64,000 bases of DNA from contig NZ_CP094526.1 of the NCBI RefSeq assembly GCF_029910095.1, positions 7,688,001 to 7,752,000 on the forward strand, read 5' to 3'. The notes below the pieces were generated by a model. The model did not search any database and was not told the origin of the DNA. It saw only the letters and a list, made by a program, of their open reading frames with translations. Origin of the DNA: Bradyrhizobium sp. ISRA464. GTDB lineage: Bacteria; Pseudomonadota; Alphaproteobacteria; Rhizobiales; Xanthobacteraceae. Shown piece by piece: positions 25,870-35,075 of the stretch. Made by a program: the position numbers and the translations under genes. Within the stretch, counting starts at the first letter, position 1. The number at the start of each line of letters is the position of its first letter.

Positions 25870-26310
25870 ATGGACCCCCATCACATGACGGCGAAGGCCG
25901 CGGACAAACTCAAATCCGACGGCTGGAAGATCGCCGACACCACTGGCTTCCTGCATCTGGTCGGCCCGCTGTGGCATCGGATGGACGATGACCTCCCGGA
26001 ATACGCGCTGATCACCGAGGACAAGCATCACAACCGCCGCGGCCTCGTGCAGGGCGGTGTGATCATGACCTTCGCCGACCGTTGTTGCGGCATGACCGCG
26101 CGCCACGTCTCGGGCAAGCCGACGCTTGCAACGGTGCAGCTCGACACCCATTTCGTTGAAGCCGGCAAGATCGGCGAGATCCTGATCACCCGCCCGCGCG
26201 TGGTGCGCTCGACCCGCAGCTTGATCTTCATCACCACCGAGGTGACCGTCGACAAGCGCTGCATCGCGATGGCCAATGGTGTGTTCAAGATCCTGAAGAG
26301 CGAGAGTTGA
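25870..26310 (+). CDS. PaaI-family hotdog thioesterase
   Basis: The 146-residue protein has the hotdog fold pattern LVQGGVIMTFADRCCGMTARHVSGKPTLATVQLDTHFVEAGKIGE, with the acidic residue of the hotdog helix in FADRC. Family members hydrolyse acyl- or aryl-CoA esters. I took ATG 25870 as the start; TTG 25861 and ATG 25885 are in frame, and no strong ribosome site decides between them. Confidence 0.8.
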   Translation: MDPHHMTAKAADKLKSDGWKIADTTGFLHLVGPLWHRMDDDLPEYALITEDKHHNRRGLVQGGVIMTFADRCCGMTARHVSGKPTLATVQLDTHFVEAGKIGEILITRPRVVRSTRSLIFITTEVTVDKRCIAMANGVFKILKSES

Positions 26311-26315
26311 CCCTT

Positions 26316-26402
26316 GTCATTCCGGGGCGATGCGTAGCATCGAACCCGGAATCTCGAGATTCCGGGTCTGGTCCTTCGGACCATCCCGGAATGACCCCGG
26401 AG
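26316..26402. repeat. GTCATTCCGGGGCG hairpin repeat
   Basis: GTCATTCCGGGGCGATGCG and CGGACCATCCCGGAATGAC are inverted partners around the inner palindrome CCCGGAATCTCGAGATTCCGGG. The whole gap between the thioesterase and the aldo/keto reductase is this repeat, which leaves only a few bases for the AGGAACGACC ribosome site. Confidence 0.7.
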
Positions 26403-26411
26403 GAACGACCG

Positions 26412-27428
26412 ATGCAATACCTCCAGCTCGGCCGCAGCGGCCTGAAGGTTTCGCCGATCTGCCTTGGCACCATGATGTTCGGCGGACCGACCGACGAGGC
26501 GACCTCGGCGCGGATCGTCGCGAAGGCGCGCGAGGCCGGCATCAACTTCATCGACAGCGCCGACGCCTATAATGGCGGCAAGTCCGAGGAGGTGGTCGGC
26601 CGCGCCATCTCCAACCATCGCTCCAACTGGATCCTCGCGACCAAGCTCGCCAATCCGATCGGCAACGATCCGAACCACGGCGGGCTGTCGCGGCGCTGGG
26701 TGCTGCAGGCGGCCGACGAAAGCCTGAGGCGGCTCGGTACCGATCACATCGACATCTACTACCTGCACAAGGAAGATCACGCGACGCCGCTCGAGGAGAC
26801 GGTGCGCGCGATGGGCGACCTGATCCGCTCCGGCAAGGTGCGCTATTTCGGCGTCTCCAACTACCGCGCCTGGCGCGTTGCCGAGATCTGCAACATCTGC
26901 GACCAGCTCGGCATCGACCGCCCGATCGCGAGCCAGCCCTACTACAACGCGATGAACCGGATGCCAGAGGTCGAGCACTTTCCGGCTTGCGGTTATTACG
27001 GCCTCGGCATCGTGCCCTACAGCCCGTTGGCGCGGGGCGTCCTGACCGGCAAATACGCGCCCGACGCGGCGCCGGCCGCGGATAGCCGTGCCGGCCGCAA
27101 CGACAAGCGGATGATGCAGACCGAATGGCGGCCGGAATCCCTGCAACTCGCGCAGGAGATCAAGCGCCACGCCGAGGCCCGCGGCATCACCGCCGGACAG
27201 TTCGCGGTGTCGTGGGTCCTGAATTCGTCGTTCGTCAGCTCGGTCATTGCGGGCCCGCGCACCGAGGCACAATGGGACGAGTACATCCGCGCGCTCGACT
27301 ACCGCTTCACCGCGGACGACGAAGCGCTGATCGACCGCCTCGTCGTGACCGGCCATCCCTCGACGCCGGGATTCAACGATCCGGCCTATCCAATCGAAGG
27401 CCGGCGGGCGCGAACGGAGCAGCCGTGA
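26412..27428 (+). CDS. aldo/keto reductase
   Basis: The 338-residue (beta/alpha)8 NADPH oxidoreductase has the catalytic tetrad visible as Asp and Tyr in FIDSADAYNGG, Lys in ILATKLAN and His in IYYLHKEDH. The C-terminal NSSFVSSVIAGPRTEAQWDEYIRALDYRF matches the YhdN/Tas-like AKR group. Cytosolic; the substrate is unknown. ATG 26412 opens MQYLQLGRSGLKVSPICLGTMMFGG as in the family; longer starts would translate the repeat. Confidence 0.88.
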   Translation: MQYLQLGRSGLKVSPICLGTMMFGGPTDEATSARIVAKAREAGINFIDSADAYNGGKSEEVVGRAISNHRSNWILATKLANPIGNDPNHGGLSRRWVLQAADESLRRLGTDHIDIYYLHKEDHATPLEETVRAMGDLIRSGKVRYFGVSNYRAWRVAEICNICDQLGIDRPIASQPYYNAMNRMPEVEHFPACGYYGLGIVPYSPLARGVLTGKYAPDAAPAADSRAGRNDKRMMQTEWRPESLQLAQEIKRHAEARGITAGQFAVSWVLNSSFVSSVIAGPRTEAQWDEYIRALDYRFTADDEALIDRLVVTGHPSTPGFNDPAYPIEGRRARTEQP

Positions 27429-27857
27429 CCGTATCACGGCGTGGCCATTCGTCTCGGCTGCGCCGAAGCGACGCTTCGTAGCTTCCGAATTGCGCGAAGG
27501 CCGAGTCGGCTGCAGCATCCGCGCACGACAATGCCGATGCTGGTGCGCCGATGACCGCATCCAATGTGCTGGACTGGGTCGTGGCTCTGCTGGTTTGCTG
27601 GGCAAGCCTGACCGCGATCGTCCAACCTCCGCGCGAGAGCACGCGATGCGATGCGCCGTATGCGACGGGCAGGGCGCTGCCAATCCCGCTGTCACCTCCG
27701 ATGCAGGCGGAGGTCGGCGAGATGATCCGGGACATGATGCTGCACGATTGAGCTGGATGGACAAAACCCGAAAGACCTTCGTCAAATACAGCCCGTGAAA
27801 TGATTGAGGGCGGCGCCGAAGCGCCGCCCTCACCTGTTGCTGTCACTTGCCGGCCGC
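27429..27857. other. 430-base gap with no convincing gene
   Basis: An open frame at 27551-27751 (66 residues, MTASNVLDWVVALLVCWASL...) has one hydrophobic stretch but no ribosome site and no recognised family, so I leave it unannotated. The right end holds the hairpin described next. Confidence 0.4.
27806..27831. terminator. perfect 11-bp hairpin after katG
   Basis: GAGGGCGGCGC and GCGCCGCCCTC are exact inverted partners with a CGAA loop, 27 bases downstream of the katG stop on the minus strand. The following minus-strand bases (AATCATTTCA) are T-containing but lack a clean U-run, so termination efficiency is uncertain. Confidence 0.65.
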
Positions 27858-30119
<2,262 letters not shown>

Positions 30120-30129
30120 TCAGGTGAAA

Positions 30130-30165
30130 TTGACTTTAATGATCGCACCGATAAGATAATCTGAT
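30130..30165 (+). promoter_or_regulatory. oxyR promoter and OxyR-box candidate
   Basis: TTGACT (30130-30135) and TAAGAT (30152-30157), spaced 16 bases, resemble a housekeeping promoter for oxyR whose start point would fall at about 30164, the ATG itself. The sequence ATAAGATAATCTGAT (30151-30165) is a near-palindrome with the LysR T-N11-A pattern; its arms match 6 of 7. It could be the autoregulatory OxyR site controlling both katG and oxyR. All of this is inference from motif shape. Confidence 0.45.
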
Positions 30166-31117
30166 GATAAATGTCACACTCCGGCAACTCAGGTATTTCG
30201 ATGCGCTGGCCCGCCATGGCCATTTCGGGCGCGCCGCTGACGCCTGCGCGGTCTCGCAGCCCGCACTGTCGATGCAGATCCGAGAGATGGAACAGGCGCT
30301 CGGCGGCGTGCTGCTCGAGCGCGGTGCGCGGCAGGTGACGCTGACGAAATTCGGCGAGGAACTCCTGCATCGCGTCCGCGACATCCTGCGCTCGGTCGAC
30401 GAGCTCGGCGACTTCGCGCGCGCCTCGCGCGACCGGCTCGCCGGCCGCCTGCGCGTCGGCATGATCCCGACGATCGCCCCGTATTTGCTGCCCAAGGTGA
30501 TCGAGAACCTCGCGCGGCTGCATCCCGAGCTCGACATCCATGTCCGCGAGACGCTGACGCCGAAACTGATCAAGGAGGTGTCCGAGGGCCGCCTCGATAC
30601 GGCGATCGTGGCGTTGCCGGTCTCGGAACCGTCGCTGACCGAGGTCGCGCTGTTCTCGGAAAATTTCCTGCTGGTGCGGCCGGGCGCGGATGCCGGAACG
30701 CCGGTGCCGAGCAGCGAACGTCTGCGCGAAATGCGGCTCTTGCTGCTCGAGGAAGGACACTGCTTCCGCGACCAGGCGCTGTCGTTCTGCAACATGCAAT
30801 CCTCGCCACCGCGCGAGGTGCTGGATGCGAGCTCGCTGTCGACGCTGGTCCAGATGGTCGGCGCCGGCATCGGGGTCACCCTGATTCCGGAAATGGCCGT
30901 GGCGGTGGAAACGCGCTCGGCGCCGGTCGTGGTCTCGCGCTTCAGGAATCCGCAGCCCTCGCGCACCATCGGCATGGTCTGGCGCAAGACCAGCCCGCTC
31001 GCCGGACAGCTCCAGCAGATCGCCGAAGTGGTCTCGCTCGCCGCCGACGCACTGCACGCGCCGAAGGAAGATGGTCGCGCGAAGGAGGCGACGAAGCGCG
31101 CGACGCGGCGAAAGTAG
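30164..31117 (+). CDS. oxyR: hydrogen-peroxide-inducible regulator OxyR
   Basis: The 317-residue LysR-type protein has the N-terminal helix-turn-helix (LRYFDALARHGHFGRAADACAVSQPALSMQIREMEQALGG). Its effector domain keeps both redox cysteines in EEGHC200FRDQALSFC209, nine residues apart as in E. coli Cys199/Cys208. Oxidation by peroxide forms the disulfide that activates transcription of the divergent katG. ATG 30164 has no Shine-Dalgarno upstream, which fits the leaderless-transcript idea given with the promoter entry. Confidence 0.93.
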   Translation: MINVTLRQLRYFDALARHGHFGRAADACAVSQPALSMQIREMEQALGGVLLERGARQVTLTKFGEELLHRVRDILRSVDELGDFARASRDRLAGRLRVGMIPTIAPYLLPKVIENLARLHPELDIHVRETLTPKLIKEVSEGRLDTAIVALPVSEPSLTEVALFSENFLLVRPGADAGTPVPSSERLREMRLLLLEEGHCFRDQALSFCNMQSSPPREVLDASSLSTLVQMVGAGIGVTLIPEMAVAVETRSAPVVVSRFRNPQPSRTIGMVWRKTSPLAGQLQQIAEVVSLAADALHAPKEDGRAKEATKRATRRK

Positions 31118-31138
31118 AGTGTTGCGCACTGCTCTCTC

Positions 31139-31485
31139 CGTCGTCGTCCTGGCGAAAGCCAGGACCCAAACAACATTAGTTGTGCAAGCGATCGTGGCCA
31201 AAACCTCGCGCAACGGCTGGCATTCGGGGTAATGGGTCCTGACTTTCGCCAGAACGTCGCTGGGGATAATTCTCGCTCAATGTCTCGCGCCGTCATTGTG
31301 AGGAGCGACAGCGACGACTTGTCCGCCGAGGCCTCGGCGAAGGCGGAAGCAATCCATCTCTCCGCCGTCATACCCCGCGCATGCGGGGTATCCAGTACGC
31401 TGCGGCCTCTCGGGTCAATCACTGCTGCCTCTGGAATACTGGATCGCCCGCTTTCGCGGGCGATGACAGTCGTGGAGATATGGCT
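31139..31485. repeat. mosaic of three intergenic repeats, left of IS copy A
   Basis: The block holds, in order, a GTCCTGGCGAAAGCCAGGAC ... GGGGTAATGGGTCCTG element (about 31139-31265), a GTCATTGTGAGGAGCGAC ... GCAATCCATCTCTCCGC element (about 31290-31370), and a bipartite hairpin CCCCGCGCATGCGGGG ... CGCCCGCTTTCGCGGGCG (about 31366-31475). The first and third recur in the same order left of the second IS (48735-49000). No gene is visible from 31118 to 31952. Confidence 0.6.
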
Positions 31486-31488
31486 TTG

Positions 31489-31952
31489 CGTTCTCGCGGC
31501 GCGTTGCGTCCGAGCTTTGCACTTCGTTTCGCCCTTCTTGAAGCAGAGGGCGCAGGGAAAGCCGGGTGCCGATCGCACCCATGGGTCCCGAGCAAATGGA
31601 AAGCTCGGGAGGTAGGACCACAGGTGAAACCGGAGCAATCCCGGCTTTCCCTGCGCGATGGGTTACGGCTTATACGTGCTCTCCCCGGCGAGACTGGGCT
31701 TTGTTGTCACCGTCTTTGCAAAAGCGCTTCGCGCTTTGCAAGGAGACACCTGCCACTAGGGCGTCAGGCCTGCACGACTTCACCGTCCGCCTCATGCGCA
31801 CTCGTCAGTTGCGCAATCGGCGTCCACCGCATCTCGACCCAACACTCGTGACGATCGCGAAGCGCCCCTCAAGCGGGTGAGACGGGCTATTCATACACTG
31901 AGTTGCACTTCTTGAAAACAGAAATATTTTTGATGCGAGGTCTTGTGCCGTC
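31489..31952. repeat. structured ~465-nt repeat, copy A
   Basis: The repeat aligns along its length with 49013-49483. In the + orientation a 14-bp stem pairs 31550-31563 (GCGCAGGGAAAGCC) with 31643-31656 (GGCTTTCCCTGCGC). Inside it lie hairpin GGGTGC/GCACCC (31564-31580) and hairpin CCCGAGC/GCTCGGG (31587-31609, loop AAATGGAAA). Further right, a 12-bp stem with one bulged A (31715-31742) lies between conserved GTCACCGTC and GAGACACCTGCC. The end CTTGTGCC-GTC is half of a palindrome that is split by the IS. Stem pairing is kept between copies while sequence changes, so it is a structured element and not a protein gene. Confidence 0.75.
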
Positions 31953-33635
31953 GAGACTGGGCAAGAATGGCAACTAAGGGGCTGGGGCGGCTCGGAAAGC
32001 ACTGACGACGAGCGACAGCGAGATTTTGGCGCGGAAGGGCCGCAAAGCAAGCCGAATGGCGCGCAGAGTGGCCGCAAGGAGGTTTGCGCCGGCAATGCGC
32101 GTCTTTTCTGCAAGGTACGCGACGAAGCGGTCGAAGCCGAGAATGCTGAGCACGCGGGTGAAGTTGTAGCAAAGCGCCATCAGGCTCCATTCGCCGCGGA
32201 CCTTGTCGAAGCCGCGCACGAGAAAGTGCTGATAGCCGGCGCGGCATTTGAGTGTTCCGAAAGGGTGCTCGACGATGGCGGAACGGCGGCGCATCAATGT
32301 GGCAGCCTCGGCGCTTTGCATCCTCATGCGGTGACGTTCGAGAACGTCCTCGTGTTCCCAGCGCGCGATGCTCCGGTAAGGCGCCTTCGGGGCAAGACAC
32401 CGCGCGCTCAGGGGACATGCTGCGCAGGCCGCCTTGCGCGCCAGGTAGCGGATCTCGATGCGGCCGCTCGTGTTCGTCCAGCGCCCTTCCGTCGGGCGCA
32501 GCAGCTCGCCGGCCGGGCAACGGTAGGCATCGGCGTTCGCATCGTAACTGAAGTCCTTGCGGCTGAGGCGGCCTTCCTTGAGCTTGCCATTGCCCTCGTG
32601 CAGCGGCACATAGGCAACAATGCCGTCATCCTCGCAGGCCTTCAGGTCCTCGCTGGTGGAATAGCCGGCATCGGCCGCCACCTGCAGAGTCTCGACGTCG
32701 AGGGCCTCTTTTGCCGCCTTTGCCATCTCATGAAGATGGCCCGCGTCGTTGCGGTTGACGACCTCGCTGGCAACGATGAGCGTGTGCTTGTCGTCAACGA
32801 CGCTCTGCACGTTGTAACCCGCAATGGTCTGGTCGCCCTTGCTCAGAAGCCTTGCGTCGGGATCGGTCTTCGAGAGTTGCCCCTTGTCGCTTGTCTCCAG
32901 GTTCTTGAGGTCGGCTTGCGCGCGCTCGCGCCGGGCCATCAGCTCCTTCACCTTCTCGCCGACATCGCCGCTGCCCTTGCTGCCATCTCCCGGACCGGCA
33001 CATCGCTTGGCTTCCTCGGCATCGTTGGCTTCAAGGGCCTTGCCATAAGCCTCGATCTCCTTGTCCAACGCGGCGATCTGTTTGGCCAGCTTCCCTTGCG
33101 TGAAGATGCTGCCCTTGCTGGCGTTACCATGGAATAGCGCCCCGTCGATCGCAACGAAGGTCCCACCGATCAGGCCGAGGTCGCGCAGGAGCAGCACGAA
33201 ACTGCGGTTCGCGGCCTTGAGCGCCGCCCAGTTCTCCTTGCGGAAGTTGGCGATCGTCCGATAGCCCGGCTTCATGTTCTTCAACAGCCAGATCAGCTCC
33301 AGATTGCGGCAGGCCTCCCGCTCCAACCGCCGCGACGACCTGATCTGGTTGATGTAGCCGTAAAGGTAGAGCTTCAGCAGATCGGCCGGATCGTAGGGCG
33401 GCTGCCCCACTTCGTCCGCGGCACGATCCGCATGGCGGAAGCCGAGCTTTGAAAGGTCGAGCGCGCCAACGAAACTGTCGATCGCCCGCACCGGATTCTG
33501 CTGTCCGACATAGTCCTCAATCCGGGGAGGAAGAAGACTGGGTTGCTCCCGGCTGTCGCCGGCCTTGAACGTCCGATTCGCCATGCGCCGAATCGTACAT
33601 CAACTCCAAAAAATGCCGAGTTCTTGCCCAGCCTC
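31953..33635 (-). mobile_element. IS1182-type insertion sequence, copy A
   Basis: The element is 1683 bp with terminal inverted repeats GAGGCTGGGCAAGAA (right end, reading inward) and GAGACTGGGCAAGAA (left end), differing at one base. It is flanked on both sides by GTC (31950-31952 and 33636-33638), a probable 3-bp target duplication. It interrupts the 3'-end palindrome of the structured repeat. Copy B (49484-51166) has the same length and the opposite orientation. Confidence 0.88.
31974..33584 (-). CDS. IS1182 family transposase, copy A
   Basis: The 536-residue DDE transposase has the first catalytic Asp in GGTFVAIDGALFHGN, the second in QVAADAGYSTSEDL and the Glu in VEHPFGTLKCRAGYQHF. The N-terminal QNPVRAIDSFVGALDLSKLGF and PPYDPADLLKLYLYGYINQIRSSRRLE are typical of the IS1182/IS1182-like group. 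An insertion of charged helices (about residues 170-225) separates the first two acids. The amino-acid sequence is identical to copy B, and the frame is intact, so the element is probably active or recently so. Confidence 0.93.
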   Translation of the reverse strand: MANRTFKAGDSREQPSLLPPRIEDYVGQQNPVRAIDSFVGALDLSKLGFRHADRAADEVGQPPYDPADLLKLYLYGYINQIRSSRRLEREACRNLELIWLLKNMKPGYRTIANFRKENWAALKAANRSFVLLLRDLGLIGGTFVAIDGALFHGNASKGSIFTQGKLAKQIAALDKEIEAYGKALEANDAEEAKRCAGPGDGSKGSGDVGEKVKELMARRERAQADLKNLETSDKGQLSKTDPDARLLSKGDQTIAGYNVQSVVDDKHTLIVASEVVNRNDAGHLHEMAKAAKEALDVETLQVAADAGYSTSEDLKACEDDGIVAYVPLHEGNGKLKEGRLSRKDFSYDANADAYRCPAGELLRPTEGRWTNTSGRIEIRYLARKAACAACPLSARCLAPKAPYRSIARWEHEDVLERHRMRMQSAEAATLMRRRSAIVEHPFGTLKCRAGYQHFLVRGFDKVRGEWSLMALCYNFTRVLSILGFDRFVAYLAEKTRIAGANLLAATLRAIRLALRPFRAKISLSLVVSAFRAAPAP

Positions 33636-33764
33636 GTCGGGCAAATCAGTGGCATGGGCCCCCGCTCTGCGGGACAAGCAATCGAGACACGCGCAGACTG
33701 CAGCAGATTGAAAGCCTGCGATCGCTGCAACGCTTGCTTTGACTTTTGTTGCGAGGGGCAGGAC

Positions 33765-34697
33765 CTACGTTTCTCGCAACCAGACTTCACCGACCGAATG
33801 GTCGGAGCGCTTGCGCAGCACAACGTCGGCCCGCGTCCGCGTGGGTTGAATGTTCTCGCGGAGATTGGCGCGATGATGCTCGCGCCACAACCTGTCCGCA
33901 ACCTCGCGCGCGTCATTGGGTGGGAGGTCCCTGTAGTGATGGAAATATGAAGCGGGGTCGCGGAAAGCCGTTCGCTGGAGCCGGAGAAAGCGCTCGATAT
34001 ACCAGGATTGGATGTCAGCCTCATCGGCGTCGAGATAGATCGAAAAGTCGAAGAAATCCGAGACCACCACCGGCGCCGTACCGCGCGCCTGCAGGACATT
34101 GAGGCCTTCGAAAACCAGGATGTCCGGTTGCCGGACGACTTGACGTTCCGAAGGCGCGATATCGCCCATCAAATGCGAGTACACGGGCAGCTCGAGGTCG
34201 CGTTCGGCCGCCTTTATAGCCGAGAGAAATCGTAACATGCGCGGAAGATCGTAGCTCTCGGGAAAGCCCTTGCGTCGCATCAGCCCACGCTCCACCAGAA
34301 CGCTGTTGGCATGCAGGAAACCGTCGGTCGTCACCAGTTCGACTCGCGGATGATCCACCCAGCGCGCCAGAAGCGCGCAAAGCACGCGGGCAAGGGTGCT
34401 CTTGCCGACCGCAACACTCCCTGCCAACGCGATAATGTAGGGCGAACCGCGCCCCGGCCGACCGAGAAATTCCGCCTTGACGCGCGTGAGGTTGCGCGCC
34501 GCCAGGAAATGAAGGTTCAACAGGCGGGTTAGCGGCAAATAGACGTCGGCGACCTCGGCAGACGTGATGGGCTCATTCAGGCCGCGAAGCGCCGAGAGAT
34601 CGGCGTCCGAGAGAGTGAGCGACGTGTTGGAGCGCAATGCCGCCCATTCGCTTCGGCCGAAGGTCGTATATGCGGACAGCTCGTCGGAGTGGGTCAT
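33765..34697 (-). CDS. coaA: type I pantothenate kinase
   Basis: The 310-residue P-loop kinase phosphorylates pantothenate, the first step of CoA synthesis. It has Walker [11 protein letters not shown] near residue 90, the TTDGFLHAN and KGFPESYD substrate motifs, and [10 protein letters not shown]. It stands beside the IS with no CoA-pathway neighbour and looks somewhat less GC-rich than the genes around it. It could be a second, acquired copy rather than the housekeeping kinase (inference). ATG 34697 opens [18 protein letters not shown]; an upstream in-frame start at 34727 is less likely. Confidence 0.88.
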   Translation of the reverse strand: MTHSDELSAYTTFGRSEWAALRSNTSLTLSDADLSALRGLNEPITSAEVADVYLPLTRLLNLHFLAARNLTRVKAEFLGRPGRGSPYIIALAGSVAVGKSTLARVLCALLARWVDHPRVELVTTDGFLHANSVLVERGLMRRKGFPESYDLPRMLRFLSAIKAAERDLELPVYSHLMGDIAPSERQVVRQPDILVFEGLNVLQARGTAPVVVSDFFDFSIYLDADEADIQSWYIERFLRLQRTAFRDPASYFHHYRDLPPNDAREVADRLWREHHRANLRENIQPTRTRADVVLRKRSDHSVGEVWLRET

Positions 34698-34955
34698 TCT
34701 CGCCTGTTCACGGTGGGCCAGACACATCCCATCAATTTTGCCGAGGCAAATCCAGACACTTTAATGCGCCTTGAGGTGAGCGCGCGAGCAGGTCGGCGGT
34801 CTCGCGGGCTTGGTGCGCCTTCATCGTACAGGTGCCGAGGTTCCCATCCCCAGGTTCCCGGGAGCTTCGCGACCTTTTCCTGCCAACCGATCGGTAGCCG
34901 GCTTCCGTTCCGGTGGATCACCGCGAGATCCGCTGCGCCTTGGTCCGTGAGCGGA

Positions 34956-35075
34956 CTAAGCCGCGATCATCAGCGCAAACAGGATCACAAAGAGCATCCC
35001 CGTCATTACGACCGCGGCAACGGTCCCGGCCGAGATCTTGGCGTTATAGGCGCGTCCTCTCCCGCGCGTTACCAC
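34956..35075 (-). CDS. possible 39-residue single-helix membrane protein
   Basis: A GTG at 35075 overlaps the L,D-transpeptidase stop on the same strand and opens a 39-codon frame ending TAG at 34956. The product has a basic start (VTRGRGRAYNAKIS) and one strong transmembrane helix (AVVMTGMLFVILFALMIAA). Translational coupling to the transpeptidase is plausible, but no family is recognised and the ribosome site is weak. The rest of the gap (34698-34955) shows nothing recognisable. Confidence 0.35.
   Translation of the reverse strand: MVTRGRGRAYNAKISAGTVAAVVMTGMLFVILFALMIAA

Noticed and set aside
27551..27751. 66-codon frame between the aldo/keto reductase and katG
   Set aside because: One hydrophobic stretch but no ribosome site, no family and an unremarkable context.
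31381..31851. 156-codon frame across the structured repeat, with a partial counterpart at 49068-49382
   Set aside because: The two copies share only scattered peptides, differ by whole replaced stems and indels, and change in a base-pair-preserving rather than codon-preserving way. It is better explained as non-coding.
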